Shown: positions 8,835 to 16,955, counted from the first letter of the stretch. The stretch: 64,000 bases of DNA from an uncultured Blautia sp. (GCA_958367245.1 CATXEA010000011.1:1-64000); one strand, 5' to 3'. Made by a program: numbers and translations. The notes: generated by a model from the sequence alone, not told the origin.

Positions 8835-9131
8835 ATGAGCAAATCATATGGTTTTATTGAAATCACAGGTGTCGTAGCGGCACTGGACGCCCTGGACATC
8901 ATGTGCAAGACTGCAGATGTCGAACTGAAATCATGGGAACGTAAGCTGGGCGGACGACTGGTTACAATTATAGTAGAAGGTGATGTGGCTGCTGTTACAG
9001 AAGCAGTGGAAGCTGCGGCAGCAGGCGCAATCAAAAAACCGGCATGCTATGCAGTAATTGCCCGTCCCCATGAAGAAATTGTCAAACTGGTGGAACTAAG
9101 CGCAAGCCGTTGGAATAAGAAAGAAAAATAG
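8835..9131 (+). CDS. BMC-H shell protein, divergent
   Basis: A 98-residue single BMC-domain protein (SYGFIEITGVVAALDALDIM start, ARPHEEIVKLVEL end). The segment WERKLGGRLVTIIVEGD corresponds to the pore-side loop, with GG in place of the GSG of the PduA-like paralogues. The charged tail RWNKKEK extends past the fold. The start has AAGGAG 8 bases upstream, 21 bases after the previous stop. It is a minor hexameric shell component by inference. Confidence 0.87.
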   Translation: MSKSYGFIEITGVVAALDALDIMCKTADVELKSWERKLGGRLVTIIVEGDVAAVTEAVEAAAAGAIKKPACYAVIARPHEEIVKLVELSASRWNKKEK

Positions 9132-9142
9132 GGGGATGAAAT

Positions 9143-9574
9143 ATGGCTGAAGAAAAGAAAACGGAAGCAACCCCAAAGAAAGCGGCTGCTCCCAGAAAGA
9201 GAACCACCGCTGCAGCTAAAGCAGCAGAAACAAAGACAACTGAAACAAAAACAGTGAAGGCTGAGACAGCCCCAATCCATAAGGAGGAAAAAAGAATGAC
9301 ACAGGAAGCATTAGGAATGGTAGAAACCAGAGGACTTACAGCAGCAATCGAAGCTGCTGACCAGATGTGCAAGGCTGCTAATGTTGCATTAGTAGGAACA
9401 GAGAAAATCGGTTCCGGTCTTGTAACAGTTATGGTACGCGGAGACGTAGGAGCTGTTAAATCTGCAGTAGAGAGCGGAAGCGCAGCAGCATCCCGCCTTG
9501 GCGAATTAGTTGCTACACATGTAATCCCAAGACCACACACAGACGTAGAGAAAATCCTTCCGGTTTTAAAATAA
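9143..9574 (+). CDS. BMC-H shell protein with Lys/Ala-rich N-terminal extension; nested short form
   Basis: A 143-residue product in two parts. Residues 1-51 are low-complexity Lys/Ala/Thr/Glu with PKKAAAPRKRT and AAKAAETKT stretches, like histone H1 tails; residues 52-143 are a complete PduA-like BMC-H domain nearly identical to the protein at 8538. The 5' start has only GGGGGAT as a ribosome site. Inside, AAGGAGG at 9281-9287 sits 8 bases before an in-frame ATG at 9296, and the short product would be a normal 92-residue BMC-H. This recalls PduB/PduB' nested starts but here in a BMC-H gene with a basic tail. The extension could bind cargo, nucleic acid or polyphosphate, or aid positioning; its role is unknown. 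Confidence 0.85.
   Translation: MAEEKKTEATPKKAAAPRKRTTAAAKAAETKTTETKTVKAETAPIHKEEKRMTQEALGMVETRGLTAAIEAADQMCKAANVALVGTEKIGSGLVTVMVRGDVGAVKSAVESGSAAASRLGELVATHVIPRPHTDVEKILPVLK
9281..9298 (+). promoter_or_regulatory. Internal ribosome binding site and in-frame ATG
   Basis: AAGGAGG followed 8 bases later by ATG (9296-9298), in frame with the long BMC-H reading frame. It is stronger than the site of the upstream start at 9143, so the short BMC-H form should be the major product. The site itself encodes the Lys-Glu-Glu-Lys-Arg joint between tail and BMC domain. Confidence 0.75.
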
Positions 9575-9637
9575 TCAGCGCAGGATGAATGTCATTTTAT
9601 GAAATGACAAACCTATGTACAGAAAGCAGGTGTATTC

Positions 9638-10282
9638 TTGGAAACTAATAATATTGAATTAATTACCAAAATGGTCATTCAGGCAATTAACCAGAATGAA
9701 GAGAAAGGCAACGGCTATGTTGTCCCTATCGGAGTTTCCGCAAGACACATCCACCTGACACAGGAGCATGTGGAGGCATTATTTGGACCGGGATATCAGC
9801 TTACGAAAAAGAAAGATCTGATGGGCGGACAGTTTGCTTCCAACGAAACAGTTACAATTGTTGGACTGAAGCTTCGCGCAATTGAAAATGTAAGAATTCT
9901 CGGACCGGTGCGTAAAGCGTCTCAGGTTGAGGTATCTGCTACAGATGCTATCAAATTGGGAATGAAAGTTCCGGTACGTGAATCCGGTAATATTGCAGGA
10001 AGCGCTCCGATTGCTATCGTAGGACCAAAAGGTGCTATTTATCTGAAAGAGGGATGTATTGTGGCTATGCGCCACATTCATATGGCTCCGAAGGATGCAC
10101 AGGCAGCAGGTGTCAAAGACGGAGATATTGTTTCCGTAAAAGCTGACAACGAGCGCGGAACTATCTTTAACCATGTAAAGATTCGTGTAGACGAGAGCTT
10201 TACTCTGGAAATGCATATTGATACAGATGAAGCAAATGCATCACAGATTGCCACGGGCAATACAGTAACCATTATTAAATAA
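9638..10282 (+). CDS. pduL: Phosphate propanoyltransferase
   Basis: A 214-residue PduL, swapping CoA for phosphate on propionyl-CoA and so regenerating CoA in the lumen. The two zinc-binding motifs are VSARHIHLT near residue 33 and MRHIHMAPKDA near residue 145. The start appears to be TTG: no in-frame ATG or GTG precedes it, AGCAGG lies 7-8 bases upstream, and starting here adds the encapsulation helix NIELITKMVIQAINQ expected on shell-targeted PduL. No propionate kinase (PduW) is found in this window. Confidence 0.9.
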   Translation: METNNIELITKMVIQAINQNEEKGNGYVVPIGVSARHIHLTQEHVEALFGPGYQLTKKKDLMGGQFASNETVTIVGLKLRAIENVRILGPVRKASQVEVSATDAIKLGMKVPVRESGNIAGSAPIAIVGPKGAIYLKEGCIVAMRHIHMAPKDAQAAGVKDGDIVSVKADNERGTIFNHVKIRVDESFTLEMHIDTDEANASQIATGNTVTIIK

Positions 10283-10289
10283 TTAAAAA

Positions 10290-10321
10290 TTCAGCCATGC
10301 ATCATTTGCTGCATGGCTGAA
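10290..10321 (+). terminator. Intercistronic hairpin after pduL
   Basis: A perfect 12-bp stem (TTCAGCCATGCA with TGCATGGCTGAA) and 8-base loop between pduL and the pentamer gene. A run of six T starts 11 bases after the stem, too far for a standard terminator. It more likely limits readthrough or protects mRNA ends, lowering expression of the downstream vertex and redox genes. Confidence 0.5.
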
Positions 10322-10349
10322 CTTGCCAGTGAATTTTTTGGAGGCTCAT

Positions 10350-10616
10350 ATGATAGTAGGCAAAGTAGTTGGAAGTGTGGTATCCACACGGAAATGTGAA
10401 AAATTAATCGGAAGTAAATTTATGATTGTTGAGCCTGTGCATCATATGGAAGGCGGCCTCAGTCAGATTGTCGCAGTTGATATGATCGGCGCGGGAATCG
10501 GAGAATATGTATTGGTGGCACAGGGAAGCGCAGCAAGAATAGGCTGCGGCGTAGAAACAGCGCCGGTCGATGCGGCTATTGTCGGAATCATCGACGACGG
10601 TGCAGGATTGGAGTAA
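10350..10616 (+). CDS. eutN: BMC-P pentameric vertex protein, EutN/CcmL family
   Basis: An 88-residue EutN/CcmL-family protein that caps the vertices of the shell. Landmarks are the N-terminal MIVGKVVGSVVSTRK, the ALVAQGSAAR-like segment near residue 55, and DAAIVGIIDD at the end. GGAGG lies 6 bases upstream of ATG 10350; a GTG further upstream (10323) has no ribosome site. The stop is 4 bases before the pduS start, implying coupled translation. Confidence 0.9.
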   Translation: MIVGKVVGSVVSTRKCEKLIGSKFMIVEPVHHMEGGLSQIVAVDMIGAGIGEYVLVAQGSAARIGCGVETAPVDAAIVGIIDDGAGLE

Positions 10617-10620
10617 CGCC

Positions 10621-11946
10621 ATGGAAATCAAAGAATTACAGAATATTATACAGGAGAATGGTGTAGTAGGAGCTGGTGGAGCCGGATTCCCTACATACAT
10701 GAAAATCAGCGATAAAGCAAATACCATTCTTATGAACTGTGCAGAGTGTGAACCTTTACTGAAACTACACAGACAGTTATTAGAGAAACACGCATATGAA
10801 ATCATGCAGACATTCCACATGATTGCGGAAACAGTAGGCGCAACAGAAGCAATCATCGGAATCAAAAAATCATATGTTCAGACAATCAATGCTTTAAACC
10901 AGCATATTGAGGAATTCCCGGGAATGAGACTTCATCTTCTGGAAGAAGTATATCCTATGGGTGATGAGGTTGTTCTGATTTATGAGGCAACAGGACGTGT
11001 AGTACGCCCGGGCGGACTTCCTATTGAACAGGGAGTTGCAGTATTCAACGTAGAAACTGTCTACAATGTATACCGTGCTTTGGCTAAAAAGCCTGTAACA
11101 GATAAGTATGTGTCTGTAGTAGCAGAAGTATCAAATCCTGTAACGGTAAGAGTACCGCTGGGATGCACACTTGATGAAGTAGTAGCACAGGCAGGAAATG
11201 TTACAGTTAAGGATCCTATTTATTTCGTAGGCGGACCTATGATGGGACGTATCGGAAGCGGTTCCGAACCTGTAACAAAGACAACAAATGCAATTTTGGT
11301 TCTTCCAAAAGACCATCTCATTGTAGCGAAGAAGCAGAGAACTTCTTCCATAGATTTAAAACGTGCAGCATCCATATGCTGCCAGTGTAACTCATGTACG
11401 GACCTTTGTCCGCGTCATAATCTGGGACATCCGATCGATCCTGCTTTATTTATGAGAGCAGCATCCAATCAGGATTTCAGAGACCTGAATCCATACATTG
11501 ATGCATCCTTCTGCAGCTCCTGCGGTGTTTGCGAAATGTATGCGTGTCCTCAGAGCTTAGCGCCAAGAAGCCTTCTCTTCGATATGAAGGGCGGACTGCG
11601 TAAAGCAGGTATCAGACCTCCGCAGGGTGTACAGCCGAAACCTGTTACCGATGCAAGAGAATACCGTAAAGTTCCGGAAGAACGTCTGATGGCTCGTCTT
11701 GGTCTGACAAGATATGATAAAGATGCACCGATGGATGAGACTCTTGTGCCGGTTAAGAAAGTGAAAGTTCTTTTAAGCCAGCATATCGGAGCTCCTGCTC
11801 AGGCAATCGTTAAGGTTGGCGATGAAGTGACAAGAGGTCAGATGATCGCACAGCCTGCAGAAGGCTTAAGTGTGGGAATCCATGCATCTATCTGCGGTAA
11901 GGTAACAGAGGTGACAGACCGCCACATTATAATTGCAGCAAAGTAG
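10621..11946 (+). CDS. pduS: PduS-like RnfC-type flavoprotein with two Fe-S sites
   Basis: A 441-residue relative of RnfC/NQO1. The N-terminal GVVGAGGAGFPTYMK motif is the glycine-rich FMN/NADH-binding segment. Two four-cysteine clusters follow: CCQCNSCTDLCP near residues 253-263 and CSSCGVCEMYACP near 298-310. The last 70 residues form a lipoyl-like sandwich domain. In B12 compartments PduS is a cobalamin reductase; here it may instead move electrons between NADH and the Fe-S shell protein PduT encoded next. The start at 10621 is set by GGAG just before and by homology. The extension read further upstream overlaps the pentamer gene. Confidence 0.9.
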   Translation: MEIKELQNIIQENGVVGAGGAGFPTYMKISDKANTILMNCAECEPLLKLHRQLLEKHAYEIMQTFHMIAETVGATEAIIGIKKSYVQTINALNQHIEEFPGMRLHLLEEVYPMGDEVVLIYEATGRVVRPGGLPIEQGVAVFNVETVYNVYRALAKKPVTDKYVSVVAEVSNPVTVRVPLGCTLDEVVAQAGNVTVKDPIYFVGGPMMGRIGSGSEPVTKTTNAILVLPKDHLIVAKKQRTSSIDLKRAASICCQCNSCTDLCPRHNLGHPIDPALFMRAASNQDFRDLNPYIDASFCSSCGVCEMYACPQSLAPRSLLFDMKGGLRKAGIRPPQGVQPKPVTDAREYRKVPEERLMARLGLTRYDKDAPMDETLVPVKKVKVLLSQHIGAPAQAIVKVGDEVTRGQMIAQPAEGLSVGIHASICGKVTEVTDRHIIIAAK

Positions 11947-11962
11947 AAAGGACGTGCAGAAA

Positions 11963-12511
11963 ATGAGTAAAGCAATCGGAATGATTGAATTTAAAACAAC
12001 AGCTACCGGCGTAACAGCAGCAGATGCTATGGTAAAAACATCTGAAGTTGAAATCGTTGAGGCGCAGACCGTATGTCCGGGCAAATATATTGCAATTATC
12101 ACCGGTGATTTAAGCGCGGTCAAAGCGGCTGTTGATACAGCAGTAACAACATATGAGGACAAGTGCATCGACAGTTTTGTACTGGGTAATCCTCACGAAT
12201 CTATTTTCCCGGCTATTTATGGAACTACTCAGGTAGAAGACATCAGCGCTCTGGGAATTCTTGAAACATATGATGCCGCATCTATTATCGAAGCGGCAGA
12301 CCAGGCAGCAAAGACTGCAATCGTAGATCTGATTGAACTGCGTATTGCGAAAGGTATGTGCGGAAAATCATATATGATGATTACAGGAGAGGTTTCTGCA
12401 GTAGAAGCTTCTATTGAGAGAGCAAAAGAGCTTGTTGCGGCGAAAGGAATGTATCTTGATTCTTCCGTAATTGCTCATCCTGACAGACGTATGATCGACA
12501 GTCTTCTGTAA
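11963..12511 (+). CDS. pduT: PduT-like tandem-BMC shell protein with Fe-S cysteine
   Basis: A 182-residue protein with two BMC domains (about 1-85 and 95-182), expected to form a pseudohexameric trimer. Cys38 in AQTVCPGKY matches the position that ligates the central [4Fe-4S] cluster at the pore of PduT in Citrobacter/Salmonella. This gives a route for electrons across the shell, consistent with its place directly after pduS. The chosen start is ATG 11963; upstream reading overlaps the end of pduS. Confidence 0.9.
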   Translation: MSKAIGMIEFKTTATGVTAADAMVKTSEVEIVEAQTVCPGKYIAIITGDLSAVKAAVDTAVTTYEDKCIDSFVLGNPHESIFPAIYGTTQVEDISALGILETYDAASIIEAADQAAKTAIVDLIELRIAKGMCGKSYMMITGEVSAVEASIERAKELVAAKGMYLDSSVIAHPDRRMIDSLL

Positions 12512-12539
12512 TAATCCTCAAAAAAGGAGGCAGATGTTT

Positions 12540-13328
12540 ATGCTTGCATTAGAGAGAAGAAATCTGATTCTCGAGAAGCTGCAGGCGGAGAAACGAGTTG
12601 TAGTCAGTGAACTCAGCCAGCTTTACAATGTCTCTGAAGAGACCATTCGACGTGATCTGGATAAACTTGAAAAAGAAGGACTTGCAATCAAGAGTTACGG
12701 CGGAGCGGTAATTAATGAGGATATAAGTATAGATTTGCCCTTTAATATACGTAAAAATCAGAATGTTTCCGGGAAACAGAAAATGGCGGAAATAGCGGCT
12801 TCCATGGTACATGACGGCGACCATATTTTTCTGGATGCCAGTACCACAGCCGTATTTGTAGCAAAAGCCCTTAAGGAGAGAGAGCGTCTGACTGTGATAA
12901 CGAATTCTATGGAGATTCTCCTTGAATTATCAGATGTGTCAGGATGGAATATTATTTCCACAGGAGGGGTGATGAAGGAAGGCTATCTGGCTTTCCTTGG
13001 CTCCAAAACAGAGGAATCTATTCGCTCCTACTTTGTGGATAAAGTGATTTTTTCCTGCAAAGCGCTGGATAAAGACTGGGGAATTATGGAATCTCAGGAA
13101 GCCTTTGGCTCTACTAAGAAGGCAATGATGTCTTCCGGAAAAGAAAAGATTCTGGTTATTGACAGCACGAAATTTGACCAGACGGCATTTTCCGTAGCCG
13201 GGAAGCTGCGGGATGTGGACGTTGTGGTAACTGATAAAGAACCAAGCGAGAGCTGGTTAAACTATTTCCAAAAGCTCTCGATTGTCTGCAAATATCCGTC
13301 TGCAGGTCAGAATATAAAAGGAGCATAA
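12540..13328 (+). CDS. DeoR-family transcriptional regulator
   Basis: A 262-residue DeoR regulator. An N-terminal winged helix (RRNLILEKLQAEKRVVVSEL, then SEETIRRDLDKLEKEG) is followed by a sugar-phosphate-binding ISOCOT domain with the DASTTAVFVAKAL phosphate loop and the C-terminal VVVTD motif. The likely effector is a phosphorylated intermediate such as fuculose-1-P or DHAP. Two ATGs lie at 12534 and 12540; AAGGAGG is 9 bases from the second and only 3 from the first, so I chose 12540. It is embedded in the operon and probably controls it. Confidence 0.88.
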   Translation: MLALERRNLILEKLQAEKRVVVSELSQLYNVSEETIRRDLDKLEKEGLAIKSYGGAVINEDISIDLPFNIRKNQNVSGKQKMAEIAASMVHDGDHIFLDASTTAVFVAKALKERERLTVITNSMEILLELSDVSGWNIISTGGVMKEGYLAFLGSKTEESIRSYFVDKVIFSCKALDKDWGIMESQEAFGSTKKAMMSSGKEKILVIDSTKFDQTAFSVAGKLRDVDVVVTDKEPSESWLNYFQKLSIVCKYPSAGQNIKGA

Positions 13329-13331
13329 TAT

Positions 13332-14483
13332 ATGAATACCTTTGAGATGAAAACAGTCATCCACTTTGGCGATAACGCGCTGGAAAGACTCAAAAATATT
13401 CCATATAAAAGAGTCCTGATTATTACAGATCCCTTTGTTGTTCAGAGTAAGATGATTGATTTGATTACTGCGCCTTTAGAGAGTGCGGGAATTCAATATG
13501 ATATTTTTCACGATGTAGTTCCTGATGCACCGGTGGATAAAATTGCAGTAGGAGTTAAGAAATTCCTTGAGTACCAGCCGGAAGCCATTGTTGCGGTAGG
13601 CGGAGGCTCTGCAATTGATTCCTCAAAAGCAATCAGAGAATTTGCATTAAAAATCAATAATTATGGAAAAGTCGGTCTGATTGCCATTCCGACTACCAGC
13701 GGTACAGGTTCCGAGGTAACCTCCTTCGCTGTTGTAAACGATACGGAGTCACACGTAAAATATCCTCTGATTTCAGATTCCCTTACAGCAGATGAGGCAA
13801 TTCTGGATGCAGAACTGGTAAAAAGTGTTCCGCCTGCAATTACAGCAGATACAGGAATGGACGTATTTACCCATGCGCTGGAATCTTATGTAAGTACCGC
13901 TCACAATGAGTTTTCTTCTGCGCTTGCAGAGAAAGCAATCGAAATCTGCGGAGTATTCCTTCTCCGTGCATACCTTGACGGCAGCGATATGCATGCCCGC
14001 CAAAAAATGCACGTGGCTTCCTGTCTTGCAGGTCTTTCCTTCAATACAGCAGGGCTTGGAATTACGCACAGTATGGCGCATCAGCTTGGAGCAATGTTCC
14101 ACATTCCTCACGGCCGCGCAAATGCCATGCTGCTTCCGCATATTGTAGAGTATAACGCAAACATTAACAAACACAGCAAGAGTCAGAAGGAATACCTGCC
14201 GGCTGTGAAGCGTTATTCCAATATTGCCCATATTCTGGGGCTGAGCAATTACAATAAGGTAATGACCATTCGTTCCCTTGTAAACTGGATTCAGTTTATG
14301 CAGAAGGAAATGAATATCCCGCTTACCATTCAGGAACTGGGAACTATTACACCGGATGCGTATTTTGCCGCTATTGACAAGATGGCAGACGCTGCGCTTG
14401 CAGACGCATGTACAGCTAACAATCCGAGAGTACCGACCAAAGAAGATATTATGAAGATTTATACGAAACTCTGGTCATTCTAA
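13332..14483 (+). CDS. pduQ: Iron-containing 1-propanol dehydrogenase
   Basis: A 383-residue group III Fe-dependent alcohol dehydrogenase. Landmarks are VGGGSAIDSSKA near residue 95, IPTTSGTGSEVTS near 120, and the His-containing metal segments GITHSMAHQLG and HIPHGRANA. Its opening and spacing resemble PduQ, which reduces propionaldehyde to 1-propanol and recycles NAD+. A lactaldehyde reductase (FucO) role is the alternative, since the pathway also needs that step. No encapsulation helix is visible. It starts 3 bases after the DeoR stop, with AAAGGAG upstream. Confidence 0.87.
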   Translation: MNTFEMKTVIHFGDNALERLKNIPYKRVLIITDPFVVQSKMIDLITAPLESAGIQYDIFHDVVPDAPVDKIAVGVKKFLEYQPEAIVAVGGGSAIDSSKAIREFALKINNYGKVGLIAIPTTSGTGSEVTSFAVVNDTESHVKYPLISDSLTADEAILDAELVKSVPPAITADTGMDVFTHALESYVSTAHNEFSSALAEKAIEICGVFLLRAYLDGSDMHARQKMHVASCLAGLSFNTAGLGITHSMAHQLGAMFHIPHGRANAMLLPHIVEYNANINKHSKSQKEYLPAVKRYSNIAHILGLSNYNKVMTIRSLVNWIQFMQKEMNIPLTIQELGTITPDAYFAAIDKMADAALADACTANNPRVPTKEDIMKIYTKLWSF

Positions 14484-14513
14484 ACCGGAAGATTCTGATG
14501 AGGAGAATAGAAA

Positions 14514-15593
14514 ATGGATTTATATACGAAGAACGGAGATAAGGGTACAACAGACCTTTTCCGTACAAAAAATGTCTCCAAGTCGGACGACCGTATCCAA
14601 CTTGTAGGTGCTATAGAAGAGTTGAACAGTCATCTGGGACTTCTTAAGACCATGATGGAGGATAAAGAAATCCTGCGTACTCTGGAAAAAATTCAGGCTA
14701 CGCTGGAAACTGTCATGGCAGGAGTGAATGACCCTTATAACAGGGAATACCATATCAGCGATGATAAGACGGAATTTCTGGAAGAAGAGATTGGCAGAAT
14801 GGAAACACTGTTTGACAGCAGTGTGAAGTTCGTGCTTCCGGGAGGAAGCAGCCTTTCTGCCGGAATTGATTTGGCGCGAAGTGTTGCCAGAAGAGCGGAA
14901 CGCGCACTGGCAGCAGTGAGTGTGAAATTCGGTGCAGATACCGGAACAAAGAAATATATGAACCGTCTTTCCGATTATCTCTATGCACTTGCCCGCTATG
15001 TGGACGCTGATGAAAAAGGCAAGGTTAAGAAAGAAACAAAAATGCCTGTTCCTCAGCCAACTGTTTCTGTAGAGCCAATCACCCCTGTTCCGGTACAGCA
15101 CATGGATGGATATCAGGCCCCTGAGGAACAGCTCAGTGAAGCTTTAATCCGGGAAGTGATGAAACGGGTAGGGATGCAGACCAGAATCAATCTGGAAAAT
15201 GCCAAACAGCTCATAGACAATATTGAGAAGGAGGCAGAGCGCCGGGGAGCGAAAGCGGTTATCGCAATCTGCACACCGGAAGGGAATCCCGTTGCAGTTC
15301 ATGCAATGGACGGAGCATTTCTGGTGAGCTTTGAAGCTGCTATGAAAAAAGCGTATACTTCTGTGGCAGTACAGATGCCGACTATTGAGCTTGCGAAAAT
15401 GGCGCAGCCGGGTCAGACCTTCTATGGGGTGGATAAATTGAAAGATGTGGTTACTTTCGGCGGCGGTGTCCCAATCAGGGACGGAAACCGGATTATCGGT
15501 GGTATCGGCGTAAGCGGAGGAACCGGAGAGGAAGACCACGCTCTTGCACAGTATGGAGCTTCGTTGTATCTTTTAAATCATAAGATCATGTAA
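14514..15593 (+). CDS. pduO: PduO-like adenosyltransferase fused to GlcG/HbpS domain
   Basis: A 359-residue two-domain protein. Residues 1-170 are a PduO-type ATP:cob(I)alamin adenosyltransferase with YTKNGDKGTTDLF, FVLPGGSS, RSVARRAER and NRLSDYLYALARY motifs; the usual DELNS motif reads EELNS. Residues 222-359 are a GlcG/HbpS-like domain (the PduO C-terminal, heme or cobalamin binding). The linker holds a Pro/Val-rich stretch and, near residues 204-220, a helix (LSEALIREVMKRVGM) much like the encapsulation peptides of its neighbours. It is odd in a locus whose dehydratase does not use B12; see findings. GAGGAG lies 8 bases before the ATG. Confidence 0.88.
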   Translation: MDLYTKNGDKGTTDLFRTKNVSKSDDRIQLVGAIEELNSHLGLLKTMMEDKEILRTLEKIQATLETVMAGVNDPYNREYHISDDKTEFLEEEIGRMETLFDSSVKFVLPGGSSLSAGIDLARSVARRAERALAAVSVKFGADTGTKKYMNRLSDYLYALARYVDADEKGKVKKETKMPVPQPTVSVEPITPVPVQHMDGYQAPEEQLSEALIREVMKRVGMQTRINLENAKQLIDNIEKEAERRGAKAVIAICTPEGNPVAVHAMDGAFLVSFEAAMKKAYTSVAVQMPTIELAKMAQPGQTFYGVDKLKDVVTFGGGVPIRDGNRIIGGIGVSGGTGEEDHALAQYGASLYLLNHKIM

Positions 15594-15611
15594 TTTAGTA
15601 TAATAAAGTAT

Positions 15612-15649
15612 AAAACCGTCTTTCCTTAGGGAACAGACGGTTTTTCTTT
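15612..15649 (+). terminator. Terminator of the microcompartment operon
   Basis: A 10-bp stem (AAAACCGTCT with AGACGGTTTT) and 13-base loop followed by a T-rich tract, 18 bases after the pduO stop. The rest of the gap to 15835 holds no gene that I can support. Confidence 0.8.
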
Positions 15650-15835
15650 AAAAAAGAGAGGTTTTTGCCTGTCGATTTACAGGGAAGTTTTTGGATGAAA
15701 AAAGTTTGCATTTAGGAACTGCCTTTGATAGAATAGAAAACAGAAAACGAAAGAAGAGCATACATAATAAAGTCTCTTCACTTAAGAACGCGCAAACGTC
15801 TGCGTGGCCATTGCCGGAGTCCTCTGTTCCGGAAA

Positions 15836-15886
15836 TAAATACGGGAGCCCGGAGCCACACAGAAAGGTTATCCGGCAGCTCCCGTA
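15836..15886 (-). terminator. Probable terminator of the AraC-type regulator gene
   Basis: TACGGGAGC (15840-15848) pairs with GCTCCCGTA (15878-15886). On the minus strand the stem is followed by ATTTATTTCC. It lies 13 bases past the regulator's stop. Confidence 0.55.
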
Positions 15887-15898
15887 CCGCGGTATTTC

Positions 15899-16747
15899 TC
15901 AGCGCCTTTTATATTTTCCGGGCGTGATTCCCTTATATTTTTTGAAAGTACGAATAAAATAACTTAAATCGTTGAAGCCGGTTCGATAGGCAATCTCTGT
16001 GATGGAGTCATCTGTTGTGGAAAGTTGATAACATGCCTGTTCAATACGCTGCCGGTTCAGATAATCCATAGGAGTCTGATGGGTCATTTCCGAAAAAAAA
16101 CGGCAGAAATATTTCGGAGACATTGACACAGAGGCAGAGAGCTGGTTCAGTGTAATCTGTGAAGTATAGTTTTTTTCGATAAAGTCAACTACCTGCTTTA
16201 ACTGCAAAATACGCTTATAATCCTTTCTTGTTTTCGGCTGGTTTTCCAAATAGTAATGATTACTAAAAATAAGACCGAAAAAGTGGTAAAATTGTCCATA
16301 CACGATCATCTCATAACCGGAGGCTTTTTCGCTCATTGCACGAAATAAGGAATTTACACAGGCAATGATATCCGATTGCTTTTCTGTAAAGTGGTGATAA
16401 ATCATTACTTCCTGATGCAGAATCTCCTGCATATATCTGGAACATACAGAGTTGGATTTCAAAAATGTATTCAGGTCAAAAACAATACACTCATAGACAC
16501 AATCCTCAGGAATTCCGGAATGAAGAATTCCACTATTGACAAAAATGACATCATTGGCGCGGGCTGTAAAGCTTTTTTCGTCTAAAGTGACAGTGAGAGT
16601 TCCCTTAAGAATACGGATGACTTCATATTCTACATGCCAGTGGTAAGACATCAGATAACGGGGATGGGAGGCGTCTATATGATGAAACTCAAATGGGAAT
16701 TCATAAGTACCTCTTGGGCGGTCTTCATTGCGCTTTAAATCATGCAA
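15899..16747 (-). CDS. AraC-family sugar-responsive regulator
   Basis: A 282-residue AraC/XylS regulator. An N-terminal cupin sugar-binding domain (HWHVEYEVIRILKGTLTV near residue 36, then NDVIFVNSGILHSG) is followed by a C-terminal double helix-turn-helix (residues about 180-282) with LNQLSASVSMSPKYFCRFF and the second helix pair ending in DLSYFIRTFKKYKGITPGKY. It is divergent from L-fucose isomerase and separated from it by about 200 bp, so it probably activates fucI and perhaps the microcompartment promoters. AGGAGG lies about 11 bases before the start, a long but usable spacing. Confidence 0.88.
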   Translation of the reverse strand: MHDLKRNEDRPRGTYEFPFEFHHIDASHPRYLMSYHWHVEYEVIRILKGTLTVTLDEKSFTARANDVIFVNSGILHSGIPEDCVYECIVFDLNTFLKSNSVCSRYMQEILHQEVMIYHHFTEKQSDIIACVNSLFRAMSEKASGYEMIVYGQFYHFFGLIFSNHYYLENQPKTRKDYKRILQLKQVVDFIEKNYTSQITLNQLSASVSMSPKYFCRFFSEMTHQTPMDYLNRQRIEQACYQLSTTDDSITEIAYRTGFNDLSYFIRTFKKYKGITPGKYKRR

Positions 16748-16955
16748 AAAAATCCCTCCTTTTTCAAAAAAGACAAAAATTCATATGAAATTATAAAAAA
16801 GTGAATATTGTACTACTTTTTGCTATTATAACACAAGTATTTTATAGATTGCAAATATATAATAGTTATATGTGGTATTCAGAAAAGGAAATGAGTTTTC
16901 TGATATTAACTCGGAAAAGAGAAACACGAAATCATTTCAGGAGGTAAGTAAAATT
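16748..16955 (+). promoter_or_regulatory. Divergent control region between the AraC regulator and fucI
   Basis: An AT-rich 208-bp spacer. A TATAAT -10 box lies at 16858-16863 with no good -35, as expected for an activated promoter. Just after it, 16866-16879 read on the minus strand gives AATACCACATATAA, which resembles the CCACATAATAA units upstream of the microcompartment promoters. A second unit at the right distance is not clear. Confidence 0.35.

Noticed and set aside
14514..15593. Evidence for a B12-dependent diol dehydratase system
   Set aside because: No PduCDE or reactivase genes are present; the dehydratase in the operon has glycyl radical motifs.
16872..16955. Extra 28 N-terminal residues of fucose isomerase from a GTG
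   Set aside because: No family support and the AGGAGG site serves ATG 16956.
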